From contig NZ_RHFH01000017.1 of NCBI RefSeq assembly GCF_004745075.1, positions 1-52,622 of the forward strand: a DNA stretch of 52,622 nucleotides, written 5' to 3'. The translations under genes and the position numbers were made by a program. Under the pieces are notes generated by a model. That model was not told the DNA's origin and did no database searches. It worked only from the letters and a program-made list of their open reading frames with translations. Below are positions 16,950 to 25,400 of this stretch, piece by piece; position 1 is the first letter of the stretch; each line of letters opens with the position of its first letter. Source of the stretch: Brevibacterium sp. S111. GTDB taxonomy: Bacteria; Actinomycetota; Actinomycetes; Actinomycetales; Brevibacteriaceae.

Positions 16950-18428
16950 ATGGCCAAGTTGAGAACCGTCCTGGCAGGACTGGCCGCGACCGCGCTCCTG
17001 CTCACGGGCTGCACCGGCGATGCCGACGACGACATCGCAGTCGCCGAACGATGGGACTTCCACTCCCGTCCCGATCTCGCCCCTCCGAAAGTCGAGATCG
17101 ACTCGGCAGCGTTCCCCACCGACGATGGGGACCTGTCGACCCTCCTCGCGCCGAAGGGCCAGACGAAGACCGACGAGAAGTCGTGGGTCGGCGGACTCAT
17201 CCTCGATGCCGCCGGCGACCCGCTGTGGATCCGTGAGGGCGGCGATGCGCTGTGGGACCTGCGGGTACAGGAGTATCGTGGAGAACCGGTTCTCACTTGG
17301 TGGGAGGGTCTGGCGGAGACTCCGCACACCGCCGGCGAGGTCGTCATCCTCGACGCCTCGTACCAGGAGATCGCCCGCGTGGGCATGGGCGGCGAACTGC
17401 CCCAGGACACCTCGGATCTGCACGAGACGACGATCACCGATGACGACACCATGTTCCTCCTCTCCTACGTCAAGACCCAGACCGATCTCAGCTCCGTCGG
17501 CGGAGGCGCCGACGGCTGGGTGTGGGAGGGCATCGTCCAGGAGGTCGACATCGCCACCGGCGAGCCCCTCTTCGAATGGCACTCCCTCGACGCCGTTCCC
17601 GTCGACCAGTCCGAAGCCGAACTCAAGGACGGCGAAGGCACGAAGGACGAACCCTTCGACTACATCCACCTCAACTCCGTGGACGAGGACGACGACGGTG
17701 AGTCCCTCCTCGTGTCCGCCCGCAATACGCATGCGATCTACCAGCTCGACCGGAAGACGGCGGATCTCAACTGGGTCCTCGGCGGCAAAGCTTCGGACTT
17801 CGAGATGGGTCAGGGGGCGACGTTCGCCTGGCAGCACGATGCCCGCCGCCGCTCCGATGGGACGCTGACGCTCTTCGACAACCATGCCGCGCCCCGCCTC
17901 GGCGACACTCGCGGGCTGCGTCTCGACGTCGATGAGAAGAAGAAGCGCGCCGAGGTGGTCACCGAGTATCCCGCCCCCGACGACCGCTCGTCGGGCAGTC
18001 AGGGGAACCTGCAGGAACTCGACAACGGCAATGTCGTCGTCGGATGGGGTTCTGAACCCTATGTCTCGGAGTTCACGAAGGACGGGAAGCTGCTCACCGA
18101 CCTCACCTTCGTCGGCGGGTCGAACTACCGCGCGTACCGCTCCGATTGGCATGCCCAGCCGGTCGCCCCGCCGACGGCCACGAAGACCGAACCGCAGCCC
18201 GATGTCACCCGCATCCACATGAGCTGGAACGGCGCCACCGAGGTGGAGTCGTGGCGGGTGCTCAGCGGAGATGACGACGACCATCTCAGCGAGAACACGG
18301 TCGTCGAACGCACCGGGTTCGAAACCGCCGCGGATATCACCCCGAACGGGTCGAAGATCATCGTCGAAGCCCTCGACGACGATGGCAAGACGCTCGCGTC
18401 GGCGCGAGTGGCACCGCGAGTGCACTGA
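16950..18428 (+). CDS. Arylsulfotransferase-like (ASST family) lipoprotein
   Basis: 492 residues. Signal sequence with lipobox LLTG-Cys21 gives a predicted membrane-anchored lipoprotein. The body is a beta-propeller-like protein of the Arylsulfotransferase (PF14269-like) type: HLNSVDEDDDGESLLVSARN, then TFAWQHDARRRSDGTLTLFDN and GSQGNLQELDNGNVVVGWG, which are the family's recurrent blade segments. A C-terminal beta-sandwich-like extension follows (about 400-492). The substrate and even sulfotransferase activity are uncertain for this subgroup. The start is ATG 16950 with a GAGGA ribosome-binding site; the frame is open further upstream. Monocistronic, ending at a hairpin at 18498. Confidence 0.78.
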   Translation: MAKLRTVLAGLAATALLLTGCTGDADDDIAVAERWDFHSRPDLAPPKVEIDSAAFPTDDGDLSTLLAPKGQTKTDEKSWVGGLILDAAGDPLWIREGGDALWDLRVQEYRGEPVLTWWEGLAETPHTAGEVVILDASYQEIARVGMGGELPQDTSDLHETTITDDDTMFLLSYVKTQTDLSSVGGGADGWVWEGIVQEVDIATGEPLFEWHSLDAVPVDQSEAELKDGEGTKDEPFDYIHLNSVDEDDDGESLLVSARNTHAIYQLDRKTADLNWVLGGKASDFEMGQGATFAWQHDARRRSDGTLTLFDNHAAPRLGDTRGLRLDVDEKKKRAEVVTEYPAPDDRSSGSQGNLQELDNGNVVVGWGSEPYVSEFTKDGKLLTDLTFVGGSNYRAYRSDWHAQPVAPPTATKTEPQPDVTRIHMSWNGATEVESWRVLSGDDDDHLSENTVVERTGFETAADITPNGSKIIVEALDDDGKTLASARVAPRVH

Positions 18429-18497
18429 AGTCAGACTCCGTCACCGGGAACATGTCGAGGCGATAACGGGCCTAACGGAACGGTCACGATTGCACCA

Positions 18498-18519
18498 GAG
18501 CCCCGGTTTTTCGGGGTTC
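18498..18519 (+). terminator. Terminator of the arylsulfotransferase-like gene
   Basis: GAGCCCCG, a six-base T-rich loop (GTTTTT), then CGGGGTTC: 8 bp with one G-T pair, 70 bp after the stop. Confidence 0.6.
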
Positions 18520-18547
18520 TCCAATCTTCATCACTCACAATTGGGTT

Positions 18548-19270
18548 ATGAGCTCCGACCACTCCCCTCGTTTCACCCCCGAAGAATCCCGCATGCTCTT
18601 CGGCTCCGAATCCGCCGGTTCCGGATCCCCTCACCCCAGCCGCTCCGCGAACCCGCCGGTGGCCCACCTGACCACCAGCGTCGACCGCAATCATCACTTC
18701 TCGAGGTTCGTCCCGGTCCTCGTCCTGCTGGCGGCGATGTGGGTCGTCGAGATCGTCGATGCTCTCCTCCCCCTCGACCTCGATGCCTTCAGCCTGCAGT
18801 CGTGGAATCCGCTCTCGCTCTACGGGCTGGTCACCTCACCGCTGCTGCACTCGGGATTCGGCCACCTCATGGCCAATACGTTCCCGTTCCTCGTCCTCGG
18901 CATCGTCATCGCGTTCGAAGGTTCGCGCCGATTCTGGCAGGTCACCGCGATCACCGCGCTCGCTTCGGGTCTCGGCGCCTGGCTGACCACCTGGCCGGGT
19001 CAGCACATCATCGGCGCCTCGGGAATTGTCTTCGGCTTCTTCGGATACCTCGCGGTGCGCACCTGGTTCACCGATGACGTGCTGCGCAAGATCGTCTACT
19101 TTGCGATCGGGCTCTTCATCTTCGTCACCTACGGGGCCTCGATGATCTTCGGCATGCTGCCGCAGACCAATGACATCTCCTGGCAGGGTCACCTCTTCGG
19201 ATTCGCCGGCGGCATCTTCGCCGCGTGGCTGCTTCACCGCCGGCGCCAGGACGGCCGACACAGCCGCTGA
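18548..19270 (+). CDS. Rhomboid-family intramembrane serine protease
   Basis: 240 residues with an N-terminal cytosolic stretch of about 53 residues and six hydrophobic segments. Catalytic dyad: Ser158 in GASG and His215 in WQGHLFGFAGG; the oxyanion/structural HxxxN motif is His106-Leu-Met-Ala-Asn110. This is the basic six-helix bacterial rhomboid core. It cleaves single-pass membrane proteins within the bilayer; substrates are unknown. The start lacks a ribosome-binding site; CACAAT lies 6 bases upstream, a weak -10 candidate for a leaderless message. Confidence 0.93.
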   Translation: MSSDHSPRFTPEESRMLFGSESAGSGSPHPSRSANPPVAHLTTSVDRNHHFSRFVPVLVLLAAMWVVEIVDALLPLDLDAFSLQSWNPLSLYGLVTSPLLHSGFGHLMANTFPFLVLGIVIAFEGSRRFWQVTAITALASGLGAWLTTWPGQHIIGASGIVFGFFGYLAVRTWFTDDVLRKIVYFAIGLFIFVTYGASMIFGMLPQTNDISWQGHLFGFAGGIFAAWLLHRRRQDGRHSR

Positions 19271-19362
19271 CCGCTGCGTGCTCTCGCGTTCAGGTCCCGG
19301 CCGCCTCGGGCAGGGCCGTTCGGCACCGTCGGGCGGAGGTGACTGTTCGCTCGGTGCTGCGT

Positions 19363-19962
19363 TCAGCGGGAGTGGAACTTCTGCTGCACGGCGTCCAAAC
19401 CGTCATTGATGAGAGCTTCGACGGCGTCGGCGAGGTCGGAGACGAAGATCGGCAGTGTGGTCCGTTCGTCTTTGGAGAACGGACGCAGCACATGATCGGC
19501 GGTGTCCTGCCGGCCGGGAGGCCGTCCGACTCCGGCCCGTACCCGCAGATAGTCCTTCGTCCCCAGCACCGAGGTCATCGAACGCAGGCCGTTGTGGCCG
19601 CCTTCTCCCCCACCCCGTTTGGCTCTGATCGCGTCGAAGGGAAGGTCCACATCGTCATGAACGGCGATGATCCGTTCGGTGGCGATGCCGTAGAAATCGG
19701 CCAGCTGCCTGACCGGCCCGCCGGATTCGTTCATGTATCCGGTCGAAGTTCCCAGCACCACACGGGGCCCGGGCACTCCCGGCACGCGGCCGGTGGGCAG
19801 GCGGCCGGTGCCGACATTGGATCTCAGCTTCGTCCGGGTGAGGCCCGTGCCGATACGTGAAGCGAGTTCGGCAATGACCATCTGTCCGATGTTGTGACGG
19901 GTCGCTTCGTATTTGGGGCCGGGATTGCCCAGCCCGAAGACCAACCAGGCTTCGTTCGTCAT
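19363..19962 (-). CDS. pth: Peptidyl-tRNA hydrolase
   Basis: 199 residues. It releases peptides from prematurely dissociated peptidyl-tRNA so that tRNA is recycled. Signatures: FGLGNPGPKYEATRHNIG with catalytic His23, GYMNESGGPV, and HDDVDLPFDAIRAKRGGGEGGHNGLRS. The start is ATG 19962 with AAGGACGG ahead; the open frame continues upstream without a better start. It is downstream of rplY (as in Rv1014c-Rv1015c), but a terminator hairpin at 20140 separates the two. Confidence 0.95.
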   Translation of the reverse strand: MTNEAWLVFGLGNPGPKYEATRHNIGQMVIAELASRIGTGLTRTKLRSNVGTGRLPTGRVPGVPGPRVVLGTSTGYMNESGGPVRQLADFYGIATERIIAVHDDVDLPFDAIRAKRGGGEGGHNGLRSMTSVLGTKDYLRVRAGVGRPPGRQDTADHVLRPFSKDERTTLPIFVSDLADAVEALINDGLDAVQQKFHSR

Positions 19963-20139
19963 TGCCGTCCTTCGTCTGTCTGTTCTCCGCCGATCCGGCG
20001 CAAGCCTACCCCGTGAGGCACTTGTGGCGTGCACGCGGGTCGGTGCTGGTCCAAGCGCGTCAGGGCTGGCCGCCTGCCCGAGAGTCAGGGGGTGTCACTG
20101 TGCGCGATTGCCGTCGGCGATGGCCCGGGGCTGAGACGA

Positions 20140-20174
20140 ATTCGGTGGGCCGCCTTGTAGGCGACCCACCGAAT
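20140..20174. terminator. rplY terminator hairpin
   Basis: ATTCGGTGGG-C-CGCC pairs with GGCG-A-CCCACCGAAT around TTGTA: 14 of 15 pairs. It is about 55 bp past the rplY stop, before pth. Confidence 0.75.
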
Positions 20175-20227
20175 CGAGTGTTCAGTCTGCACTCACCTCA
20201 GCACCGAGGTGCCGTGGTGTGAAAAGA

Positions 20228-20875
20228 TCACTCCTCCTCGGAGGAGCCTTCTGCACTTGCGGACTCTTCGGTCGACTCTTCGCCGGTCGACTCTTCGGCA
20301 GCCTCGTCCTCTGCGTCCGACTCGGTGTCCATCTCAGCCTCTTCCGAGACGTTGACGATGAGCAGCTCTTCGTCGGCGATGAGTTCGACGCCGGCGGGCA
20401 GCTCGACCTGACCGGCGAGGACGTGCTCGCCTGCAGGACGGCCGTCGACGGAGATCTCGATGAGTTCGGGCAGACGGGTCGCATCGGCCTTGACGGCGAT
20501 GGTCGACTCCTCCTGCGAGACCATGGTTCCGGGTGCGGCCTCTCCGATGATGTGGACGGGCACGTCGACCTCGATCTTCTCACCGCGCTTGACGATGATG
20601 AGATCGAGGTGCTCGATCTCGCGACGGACGGGTTCGATCTGCACATCGCGGGCGATGGCGAGGACGTTCTTGGATCCGTCGGTGCTTTCGATCTCGAGCA
20701 GCGCGTTGGCGTGCTTGAGTGCCAGCATGGTGGCGTGGCCCTCGAGCGAGATGTGCACGGGATCGCCGCCGTGTCCGTAGACGACCGCGGGGATACGTCC
20801 GGCGCGGCGGATGCGGCGCGCTGCGCCCTTGCCGAACTCGTTGCGAGCTTCGGCCAGAAGTTTGAAGTCAGCCAT
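20228..20875 (-). CDS. rplY: 50S ribosomal protein L25 / general stress protein Ctc
   Basis: 215 residues, the long CTC/TL5 form. The N-terminal L25 domain (about 1-95) binds 5S rRNA, with RNEFGKGAARRIRRAGRIPAVVYGHG at residues 9-34. The C-terminal TL5 beta domain (about 96-185) carries VDVPVHIIGEAAPGTMV and AGEHVLAGQVELPAGVELIADEELL. The last 30 residues are an acidic Glu/Ser/Ala tail. An AAGGAGAG ribosome-binding site precedes ATG. Neighbours prs-glmU upstream and pth downstream are the conserved actinobacterial order, interrupted here only by the alpha/beta hydrolase gene. Confidence 0.95.
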   Translation of the reverse strand: MADFKLLAEARNEFGKGAARRIRRAGRIPAVVYGHGGDPVHISLEGHATMLALKHANALLEIESTDGSKNVLAIARDVQIEPVRREIEHLDLIIVKRGEKIEVDVPVHIIGEAAPGTMVSQEESTIAVKADATRLPELIEISVDGRPAGEHVLAGQVELPAGVELIADEELLIVNVSEEAEMDTESDAEDEAAEESTGEESTEESASAEGSSEEE

Positions 20876-21029
20876 TTTCTCTCCTTCGTGGTGAACTTAT
20901 CTTCGAGCACCACGGCGAAACAGCCTGGATCCGCTGCAAATCTCGAGAAACCGGTCCTCAGGGATTCGTGGGATGCCGACCGCGTCGATCACGGAGACGA
21001 GATCCGTCTCCCTCGCCGAGGCAACCTGA

Positions 21030-22040
21030 TCATTCTACGGCACTGTCCGCGACGGCACCAAGTCGGCTGTTCACGGCATCGGCACAGGCGTCGATTCCCA
21101 CCTCGGTGAGCAGGATGTCGTAGTGATTCGTGCCTTGGACGTCGATGACGCTCATGTGCGGCCACTTCCGCGCATAGTCGGCGGTGAGTTCGGGCGGGTA
21201 GAGGCCCGGTTCCGCCGCGACGAGATCCCGTTCGGCGAAGAGGAAGACGACCTCGGCCTGGGCCCGGTCGTCGCCCATGATCGTTTCGAGTGCACTCTGG
21301 TATGCCGACCCGGTGTACATATCGGCCGAATCGGCCTGCATCGCTTCGATCGACGTCGACGGTTGGAAGGAATCGTCGTCCTTGGCCGCAAGGTCGTAGA
21401 CGAAGCTCTCGGTGGCTACCGTGTCGAGTCCGTCGACGAAGGCCGGATGTGCGGCGAAGAACGCCAGGTACTCCTCGATGGAGCCGAAGCTCATCGACAG
21501 ACGCTCGGCGGCAGGCCCGAGCACGGCGGCGATGAGATCGTCGGTGTCGAGGTCTTCGTCATTGAGGTCATCGACCGGCGCTCCGCCGCTGGGCTGCCCC
21601 TCGGGCAGGGGAAGTCCCCCGTCGATGAGGACGGGGCCGCGGAAGCGGTCGGCCGCCTCGGTGCCGGCAGCGGTGCTCTTGGTGGTTCCGGCAAGAGTCA
21701 TCGCAACGAACCCGCCCATCGAATGTCCGACGAGCGTCACGGAGCCGTCCGGGGCGAAGGCATCGATGGCGGCGCGGACGTCGGCGGCATGGACGGCCAT
21801 TCCGTAGGGGCCGGGCAGGGTCCGGGAATCGGCACGTCCGCGCAGGTCAGGGCCGATGACGCGGACCCCAGGCAGGGCGGAGACGAGCCCGGCGAAGAAG
21901 AGATGATTCGAGGTGATCCCGTGGATGACGCAGACGGTGGGCACGTGCCCGGGACCGGCAGCGACCGGCTCCCACACCCCCACGGACAGCTGCCCGCCTT
22001 CCACGTCCACGCGGTAACGGTTGTAATCGTGTGACGACAT
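21030..22040 (-). CDS. Alpha/beta-hydrolase fold protein
   Basis: 336 residues from ATG 22040 (AAGGGA ahead). Motifs: VCVIHGITSNHLFF (oxyanion-hole HG), IGPDLRGRADS, and the nucleophile elbow GHSMGG with Ser in VTLVGHSMGGFVAM. The acid is probably the Asp in LFAERDLVAAEPGLYPP and the His in GTNHYDILL completes the triad. There is a large lid insertion between the elbow and the acid (about residues 155-260). No signal peptide, so cytoplasmic. The substrate is unknown; esterase, lactonase or epoxide-hydrolase-type activity is possible. It is inserted between prs and rplY, which are otherwise adjacent neighbours in related genomes. Confidence 0.85.
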   Translation of the reverse strand: MSSHDYNRYRVDVEGGQLSVGVWEPVAAGPGHVPTVCVIHGITSNHLFFAGLVSALPGVRVIGPDLRGRADSRTLPGPYGMAVHAADVRAAIDAFAPDGSVTLVGHSMGGFVAMTLAGTTKSTAAGTEAADRFRGPVLIDGGLPLPEGQPSGGAPVDDLNDEDLDTDDLIAAVLGPAAERLSMSFGSIEEYLAFFAAHPAFVDGLDTVATESFVYDLAAKDDDSFQPSTSIEAMQADSADMYTGSAYQSALETIMGDDRAQAEVVFLFAERDLVAAEPGLYPPELTADYARKWPHMSVIDVQGTNHYDILLTEVGIDACADAVNSRLGAVADSAVE

Positions 22041-22192
22041 CGTCGCGGATCCCTTCGCTTTGGCGTTGCTACCAGTGTAGATCGTCCGGGGCGCGGAAAC
22101 GATGGGCCTGGGTCGGCACGAAGACCACGGGCCATCGCGGCAGCGGAGACCACGGGCGCGAAGGACACGGGTCATTGCGGCTGCGGAGACGA

Positions 22193-22226
22193 AGGAACCC
22201 CGAGCCGGTGACGACTCGGGGTTCCT
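22193..22226. terminator. prs terminator hairpin
   Basis: AGGAACCCCGAG (22193-22204) pairs perfectly with 22215-22226 across a 10-base loop, 42 bp beyond the prs stop. Confidence 0.75.
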
Positions 22227-22267
22227 GTGCGCGTCGCGGGATTCGCGGCGAGCGGATTCGGTCGGTC

Positions 22268-23239
22268 TCAGACCTCGAAGAGGCTGGTGACCGATCCGTC
22301 TTCGAAGACCTCGTGCACGGCCCGGGCGATGAGCGGGGCGATCGAGAGCACGGTGAGCTTGTCGAAGATCTTGTCTTCGCTCAGCGGCAGCGTGTTGGTG
22401 ACGATGACCTCTTCGGCCACGGAGTTCGACAGACGTTCGACGGCGGGGCCGGAGAACACGGCGTGGGTGGACACGACGATGACGCCCTTCGCGCCGGCGG
22501 CCATGCAGGCGTCGGCGGCCTGGACGATGGTGCCGCCGGTGTCGATCATGTCGTCGACGAGCACGCAGGTGCGGCCTTCGACCTCTCCGACGACACGGTT
22601 GGCCTTCGTCTCGTTCGGGCGGGTGATGTCGCGGGTCTTGTGGATGAACGCCAGCGGCACGCCGCCGAGCGAGTTCGACCAGTTCTCCGCGACCTTGATG
22701 CGTCCGGCATCGGGCGAGACGACAGCAAGCTCACCGGGGTACTTGTCCTTGACGTAGCCGGCGAGGATCGGCATTGCGATGAGGTGGTCGACGGGGCCGT
22801 CGAAGTAGCCCTGGATCTGCGCGGTGTGCAGGTCGACGGCGATGATGCGGTCGGCACCGGCGGTCTTGTACAGGTCGGCCACGAGGCGGGCGGAGATCGG
22901 TTCGCGTCCGCGGTGCTTCTTGTCCTGCCGAGCGTACGGGAAGAACGGTGCGATGACGGTGATCCGCTTGGCCGAGGCGCGCTTGAGGGCATCGACCATA
23001 ATCAGCTGCTCCATCAGCCATTCGTTGATGGGAGCGCAGTGCGACTGCAGGACGAAGACGTCGCTGCCGCGCACGGACTCGGAATAGCGGACGTAGATCT
23101 CACCGTTCGCGAAGTTGTAGATGTCGGTGGGGAGGAGTTCGGTCCCCAGGTTCTCCGCGACTTGTTCGGCGAGTTCGGGGTTCGCCCGACCGCTGACCAG
23201 GACGAGCTTCTTATCGCCCGTCGTCGTTATCTCATTCAC
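22268..23239 (-). CDS. prs: Ribose-phosphate pyrophosphokinase (PRPP synthetase)
   Basis: 323 residues from GTG 23239. It makes PRPP from ribose-5-phosphate and ATP for purine, pyrimidine, NAD, His and Trp synthesis. Signatures: FANGEIYVRYSESVRGSDVFVLQS; the ATP-binding FFPYARQDKKHRGREPI flexible loop; the metal-binding IIAVDLHTAQIQGYFDGPVDHL; the catalytic VVSPDAGRIKVAENW; and the PRPP loop CVLVDDMIDTGGTIV. The start overlaps the glmU stop by 8 bases with AAGGGG about 10 bases upstream, so it is coupled to glmU. The frame is open far upstream through glmU, but that extension has no homology and is rejected. Terminated by the 22193 hairpin. Confidence 0.96.
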   Translation of the reverse strand: MNEITTTGDKKLVLVSGRANPELAEQVAENLGTELLPTDIYNFANGEIYVRYSESVRGSDVFVLQSHCAPINEWLMEQLIMVDALKRASAKRITVIAPFFPYARQDKKHRGREPISARLVADLYKTAGADRIIAVDLHTAQIQGYFDGPVDHLIAMPILAGYVKDKYPGELAVVSPDAGRIKVAENWSNSLGGVPLAFIHKTRDITRPNETKANRVVGEVEGRTCVLVDDMIDTGGTIVQAADACMAAGAKGVIVVSTHAVFSGPAVERLSNSVAEEVIVTNTLPLSEDKIFDKLTVLSIAPLIARAVHEVFEDGSVTSLFEV

Positions 23240-24689
23240 TAATCCGTTCCCCTTCGGATGCGTTTTCGGCCGCCTGCGCTGCAGGTGTGCCGGGACGGTT
23301 TGTCTGGACCCAGCCCTCCAGGTTGCGCTGTGGGGCCACCGAGATGGCCAACGCTCCTGCAGGGACATCCTTGCGCACCGTCGTGCTTGCACCCGAATAG
23401 GCGCCGTCGCCCACGGTGACAGGGGCGACGTACATATTGTCCGAGCCCATGCGTGCATGCTTGCCGATGACGGTGCGGTGCTTGTTGACGCCGTCATAGT
23501 TGACGAACACCGAGGCGGCGCCGATGTTCGTGCCTTCCCCGATCTCGGCGTCGCCGACGTAGGAGAGGTGGGGGATCTTGGCGTCCTTGCCGATTTCGGC
23601 GTTCTTCGTCTCCACGAAGGTGCCGATCTTTCCGGATTCGCCGAGCTTGGTCCCCGGACGCAGGTAGGCGAAGGGTCCGACGTTGGCGCCGGCACCGATG
23701 ACGGCGAGCTCCCCGTGGGTGCGCACGACGTGTGCTCCCGATCCCACCTCGGTGTCCTTGAGCGTGGTGTCGGGGCCGACGACGGCGTCGGCGCCGATGT
23801 CCGTGGCACCGAGCAGCTGGGTGCCCGGCAGGATCGTCGCGTCGGCGGCGATCGAGACGTCGACGTCGATCCACGTGGTGTCGGGGTCGATGATGGACAC
23901 GCCTGCACGCATGAACTTCTCGCACTGGCGGCGGTTGAGCTCCTTGCCCAGGTTCGCCAGCTGCACGCGGTCATTGGCTCCCTCGACCTGCCACAGATCG
24001 TCGGTGGCGGTGGCGGCGACGGACAGTCCGGACTGGCGGGAGTGGCCGATGACGTCGGTGAGGTACTTCTCGCCTTGGGCGTTGTCGGTCGTCAGCGAGG
24101 CCAGCCCCTCCTTCAGCGCAGCGGCGTCGAAGGCGTAGATGCCGGAGTTGATCTCACGGATGGAGCGCTCGTCATCGTCCGCGTCCTTCTGCTCGACGAT
24201 GCGCAGCAGAGAGCCGTTGGCATCACGGACGATGCGTCCGTAGCCATTGGGGTCGTCCACCTCGGCGGACAGGACGGTCACGGCGTTGGCCGCGGATTCG
24301 TGGATCTCGACGAGACCGTTGATCGTCTCGGTCGTCAGCAGCGGCACATCGCCGTAGGTGACGACGACGGTGCCGGTGAGGTCTTCGGGCAGCTGGGTGA
24401 GCGCACATTCGGTGGCGCGGCCGGTGCCGGGCACTTCGTCCTGGTCGGCGATGAGCAGGGTGCGCTGGGAGGTCACCGGCAGGGAGTCGAGGTGAGCGAC
24501 GAGCTGGTCGCGTTCGTGTCGGACGACGACGATGAGATGTTCCGGCGACGTTCCGGCGGCAGCGGAGACAGCATGGTGGAGCAGGGAGCGCCCGCCGATG
24601 GGATGCATCACCTTCGGAAGAGCCGACTTCATTCGGGTTCCCTGGCCCGCAGCCAGTACGATGACGGCGGTCGGACGAGTCTGCGACAT
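23232..24689 (-). CDS. glmU: Bifunctional GlmU: glucosamine-1-phosphate acetyltransferase / UDP-GlcNAc pyrophosphorylase
   Basis: 485 residues. The N-terminal uridyltransferase has VLAAGQGTRMKS at residues 11-22, VTYGDVPLL and EVPGTGRATECAL. The C-terminal left-handed beta-helix of hexapeptide repeats runs from about residue 260, with the acetyl-CoA/GlcN-1-P site NYDGVNKHRTVIG. Together they form UDP-GlcNAc for peptidoglycan. The last 25 residues are a low-complexity acidic tail. The start is ATG 24689 (GAAGGATT ahead); the upstream open frame runs into tRNA-Gln and is not coding. tRNA-Gln lies 33 bp upstream and is transcribed in the same direction, as in many actinobacteria. Confidence 0.96.
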   Translation of the reverse strand: MSQTRPTAVIVLAAGQGTRMKSALPKVMHPIGGRSLLHHAVSAAAGTSPEHLIVVVRHERDQLVAHLDSLPVTSQRTLLIADQDEVPGTGRATECALTQLPEDLTGTVVVTYGDVPLLTTETINGLVEIHESAANAVTVLSAEVDDPNGYGRIVRDANGSLLRIVEQKDADDDERSIREINSGIYAFDAAALKEGLASLTTDNAQGEKYLTDVIGHSRQSGLSVAATATDDLWQVEGANDRVQLANLGKELNRRQCEKFMRAGVSIIDPDTTWIDVDVSIAADATILPGTQLLGATDIGADAVVGPDTTLKDTEVGSGAHVVRTHGELAVIGAGANVGPFAYLRPGTKLGESGKIGTFVETKNAEIGKDAKIPHLSYVGDAEIGEGTNIGAASVFVNYDGVNKHRTVIGKHARMGSDNMYVAPVTVGDGAYSGASTTVRKDVPAGALAISVAPQRNLEGWVQTNRPGTPAAQAAENASEGERISE

Positions 24690-24721
24690 TGTTGAATCCT
24701 TCGCATGTCGGTTGGGGCCAG

Positions 24722-24793
24722 CTCCGCCCATAGGATTCGAACCTATACTGCACGGCTCCAAAGGCCGGCGTGCTGCCATTACACCAGGGCGGA
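24722..24793 (-). tRNA. tRNA-Gln (anticodon UUG)
   Basis: 72-nt cloverleaf on the minus strand: acceptor TCCGCCC/GGGCGGA, D-arm with GTGT...GCAC, anticodon loop CTTTGGA giving TTG, T-arm ATAGG-TTCGAAT-CCTAT, discriminator G. The anticodon stem has one C-T mismatch at its outer pair. CCA is not encoded. It sits just upstream of glmU, as glnU does in mycobacteria. Confidence 0.95.
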
Positions 24794-24844
24794 ACAGCGT
24801 GCACCAGTTCAGGGGCCCGCGCTCACGAGACACCATCATGCCAC

Positions 24845-24850
24845 TACGAT
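24845..24850 (+). promoter_or_regulatory. -10 box of the 24858 gene, leaderless
   Basis: TACGAT, then TAACTCT (7 nt), then ATG 24858. No Shine-Dalgarno sequence is present. Confidence 0.5.
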
Positions 24851-24857
24851 TAACTCT

Positions 24858-25250
24858 ATGGAAATTCTACGCGAGATTCTTCTGACCCTGCATCTGGTCG
24901 GAATGGCGATCATTGTCGGCGGTTATTTCACCGTCATCCGCTCCCCCAGAGTGCTTCCCGGAATGCTGCACGCCTCCTATCTTCAGCTCATCACCGGGCT
25001 TCTGCTCATGGGCCTGGCCGAGATGGGCGACGGCAGCGTCAACCACATGAAGATCGGCATCAAGCTGGTCGTGGCGATCCTCGTCACGGTCTTCGCCTTC
25101 ATCGGCAACAAGAAGCAGAAGGCCTTCGCCGCGGCCGCCCCGGCCGAGGGCGCAACGGCGACGGCGGTGAAGAACCCCTCGGCGACGATGGCGCATCTGA
25201 CGTTCGCATTCGCGATCATCAACGTCATCGTGGCAGTCTTCATCCACTGA
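24858..25250 (+). CDS. Small integral membrane protein, 130 aa
   Basis: Function not recognised. About four hydrophobic helices: residues ~4-26 (LTLHLVGMAIIVGGYFTV), ~36-54 (LQLITGLLLMGLAEM), ~66-84 (IKLVVAILVTVFAFIG) and ~108-130 (LTFAFAIINVIVAVFIH). A short Lys/Ala-rich loop lies between helices 3 and 4. The open frame upstream runs across the antisense of tRNA-Gln, so ATG 24858 with its TACGAT box is the supported start. It is divergent from tRNA-Gln/glmU. The insertion sequence begins 14 bp after its stop codon, so the IS has probably cut the gene off from whatever followed it. Confidence 0.8.
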   Translation: MEILREILLTLHLVGMAIIVGGYFTVIRSPRVLPGMLHASYLQLITGLLLMGLAEMGDGSVNHMKIGIKLVVAILVTVFAFIGNKKQKAFAAAAPAEGATATAVKNPSATMAHLTFAFAIINVIVAVFIH

Positions 25251-25263
25251 CCCACCCCTCTTG

Positions 25264-25286
25264 CTACCTGACGGCGGCGCAGCAAC
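25264..25286 (+). repeat. Left terminal inverted repeat
   Basis: 23 bp, perfect inverse of 26942-26964. Confidence 0.9.
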
Positions 25287-25311
25287 TTCGCGCGAGGTTG
25301 CTGCGTGTGTT

Positions 25312-25383
25312 GTCTCACTACCTTGCTTACGACCTGTCTCAATACGTTGCTGACACTATGTCTCATCACGTTGCTGACATCAT
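25312..25383 (+). repeat. Left subterminal 24-bp repeat array
   Basis: Three tandem 24-bp units starting GTCTCA at 25312, 25336 and 25360; the shared core is (C/G)TTGCT(G/T)AC. Probable transposase binding sites. Confidence 0.7.
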
Positions 25384-25400
25384 GAAGCACACTTCGGGTC

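Noticed and set aside
23240..23974. Upstream extension of the prs frame through glmU
   Set aside because: The extension is Ser/Arg/Pro-rich out-of-frame glmU; the GTG at 23239 gives the normal PRPP synthetase length.
25250..25264. Target-site duplication for the IS481-like element
   Set aside because: Flanks on the two sides (ending CTCTTG and beginning TTCTGG) do not share an exact duplicate.
25312..25383. CRISPR array
   Set aside because: The repeats are contiguous 24-bp degenerate units without spacers and are mirrored at the other end of an IS.
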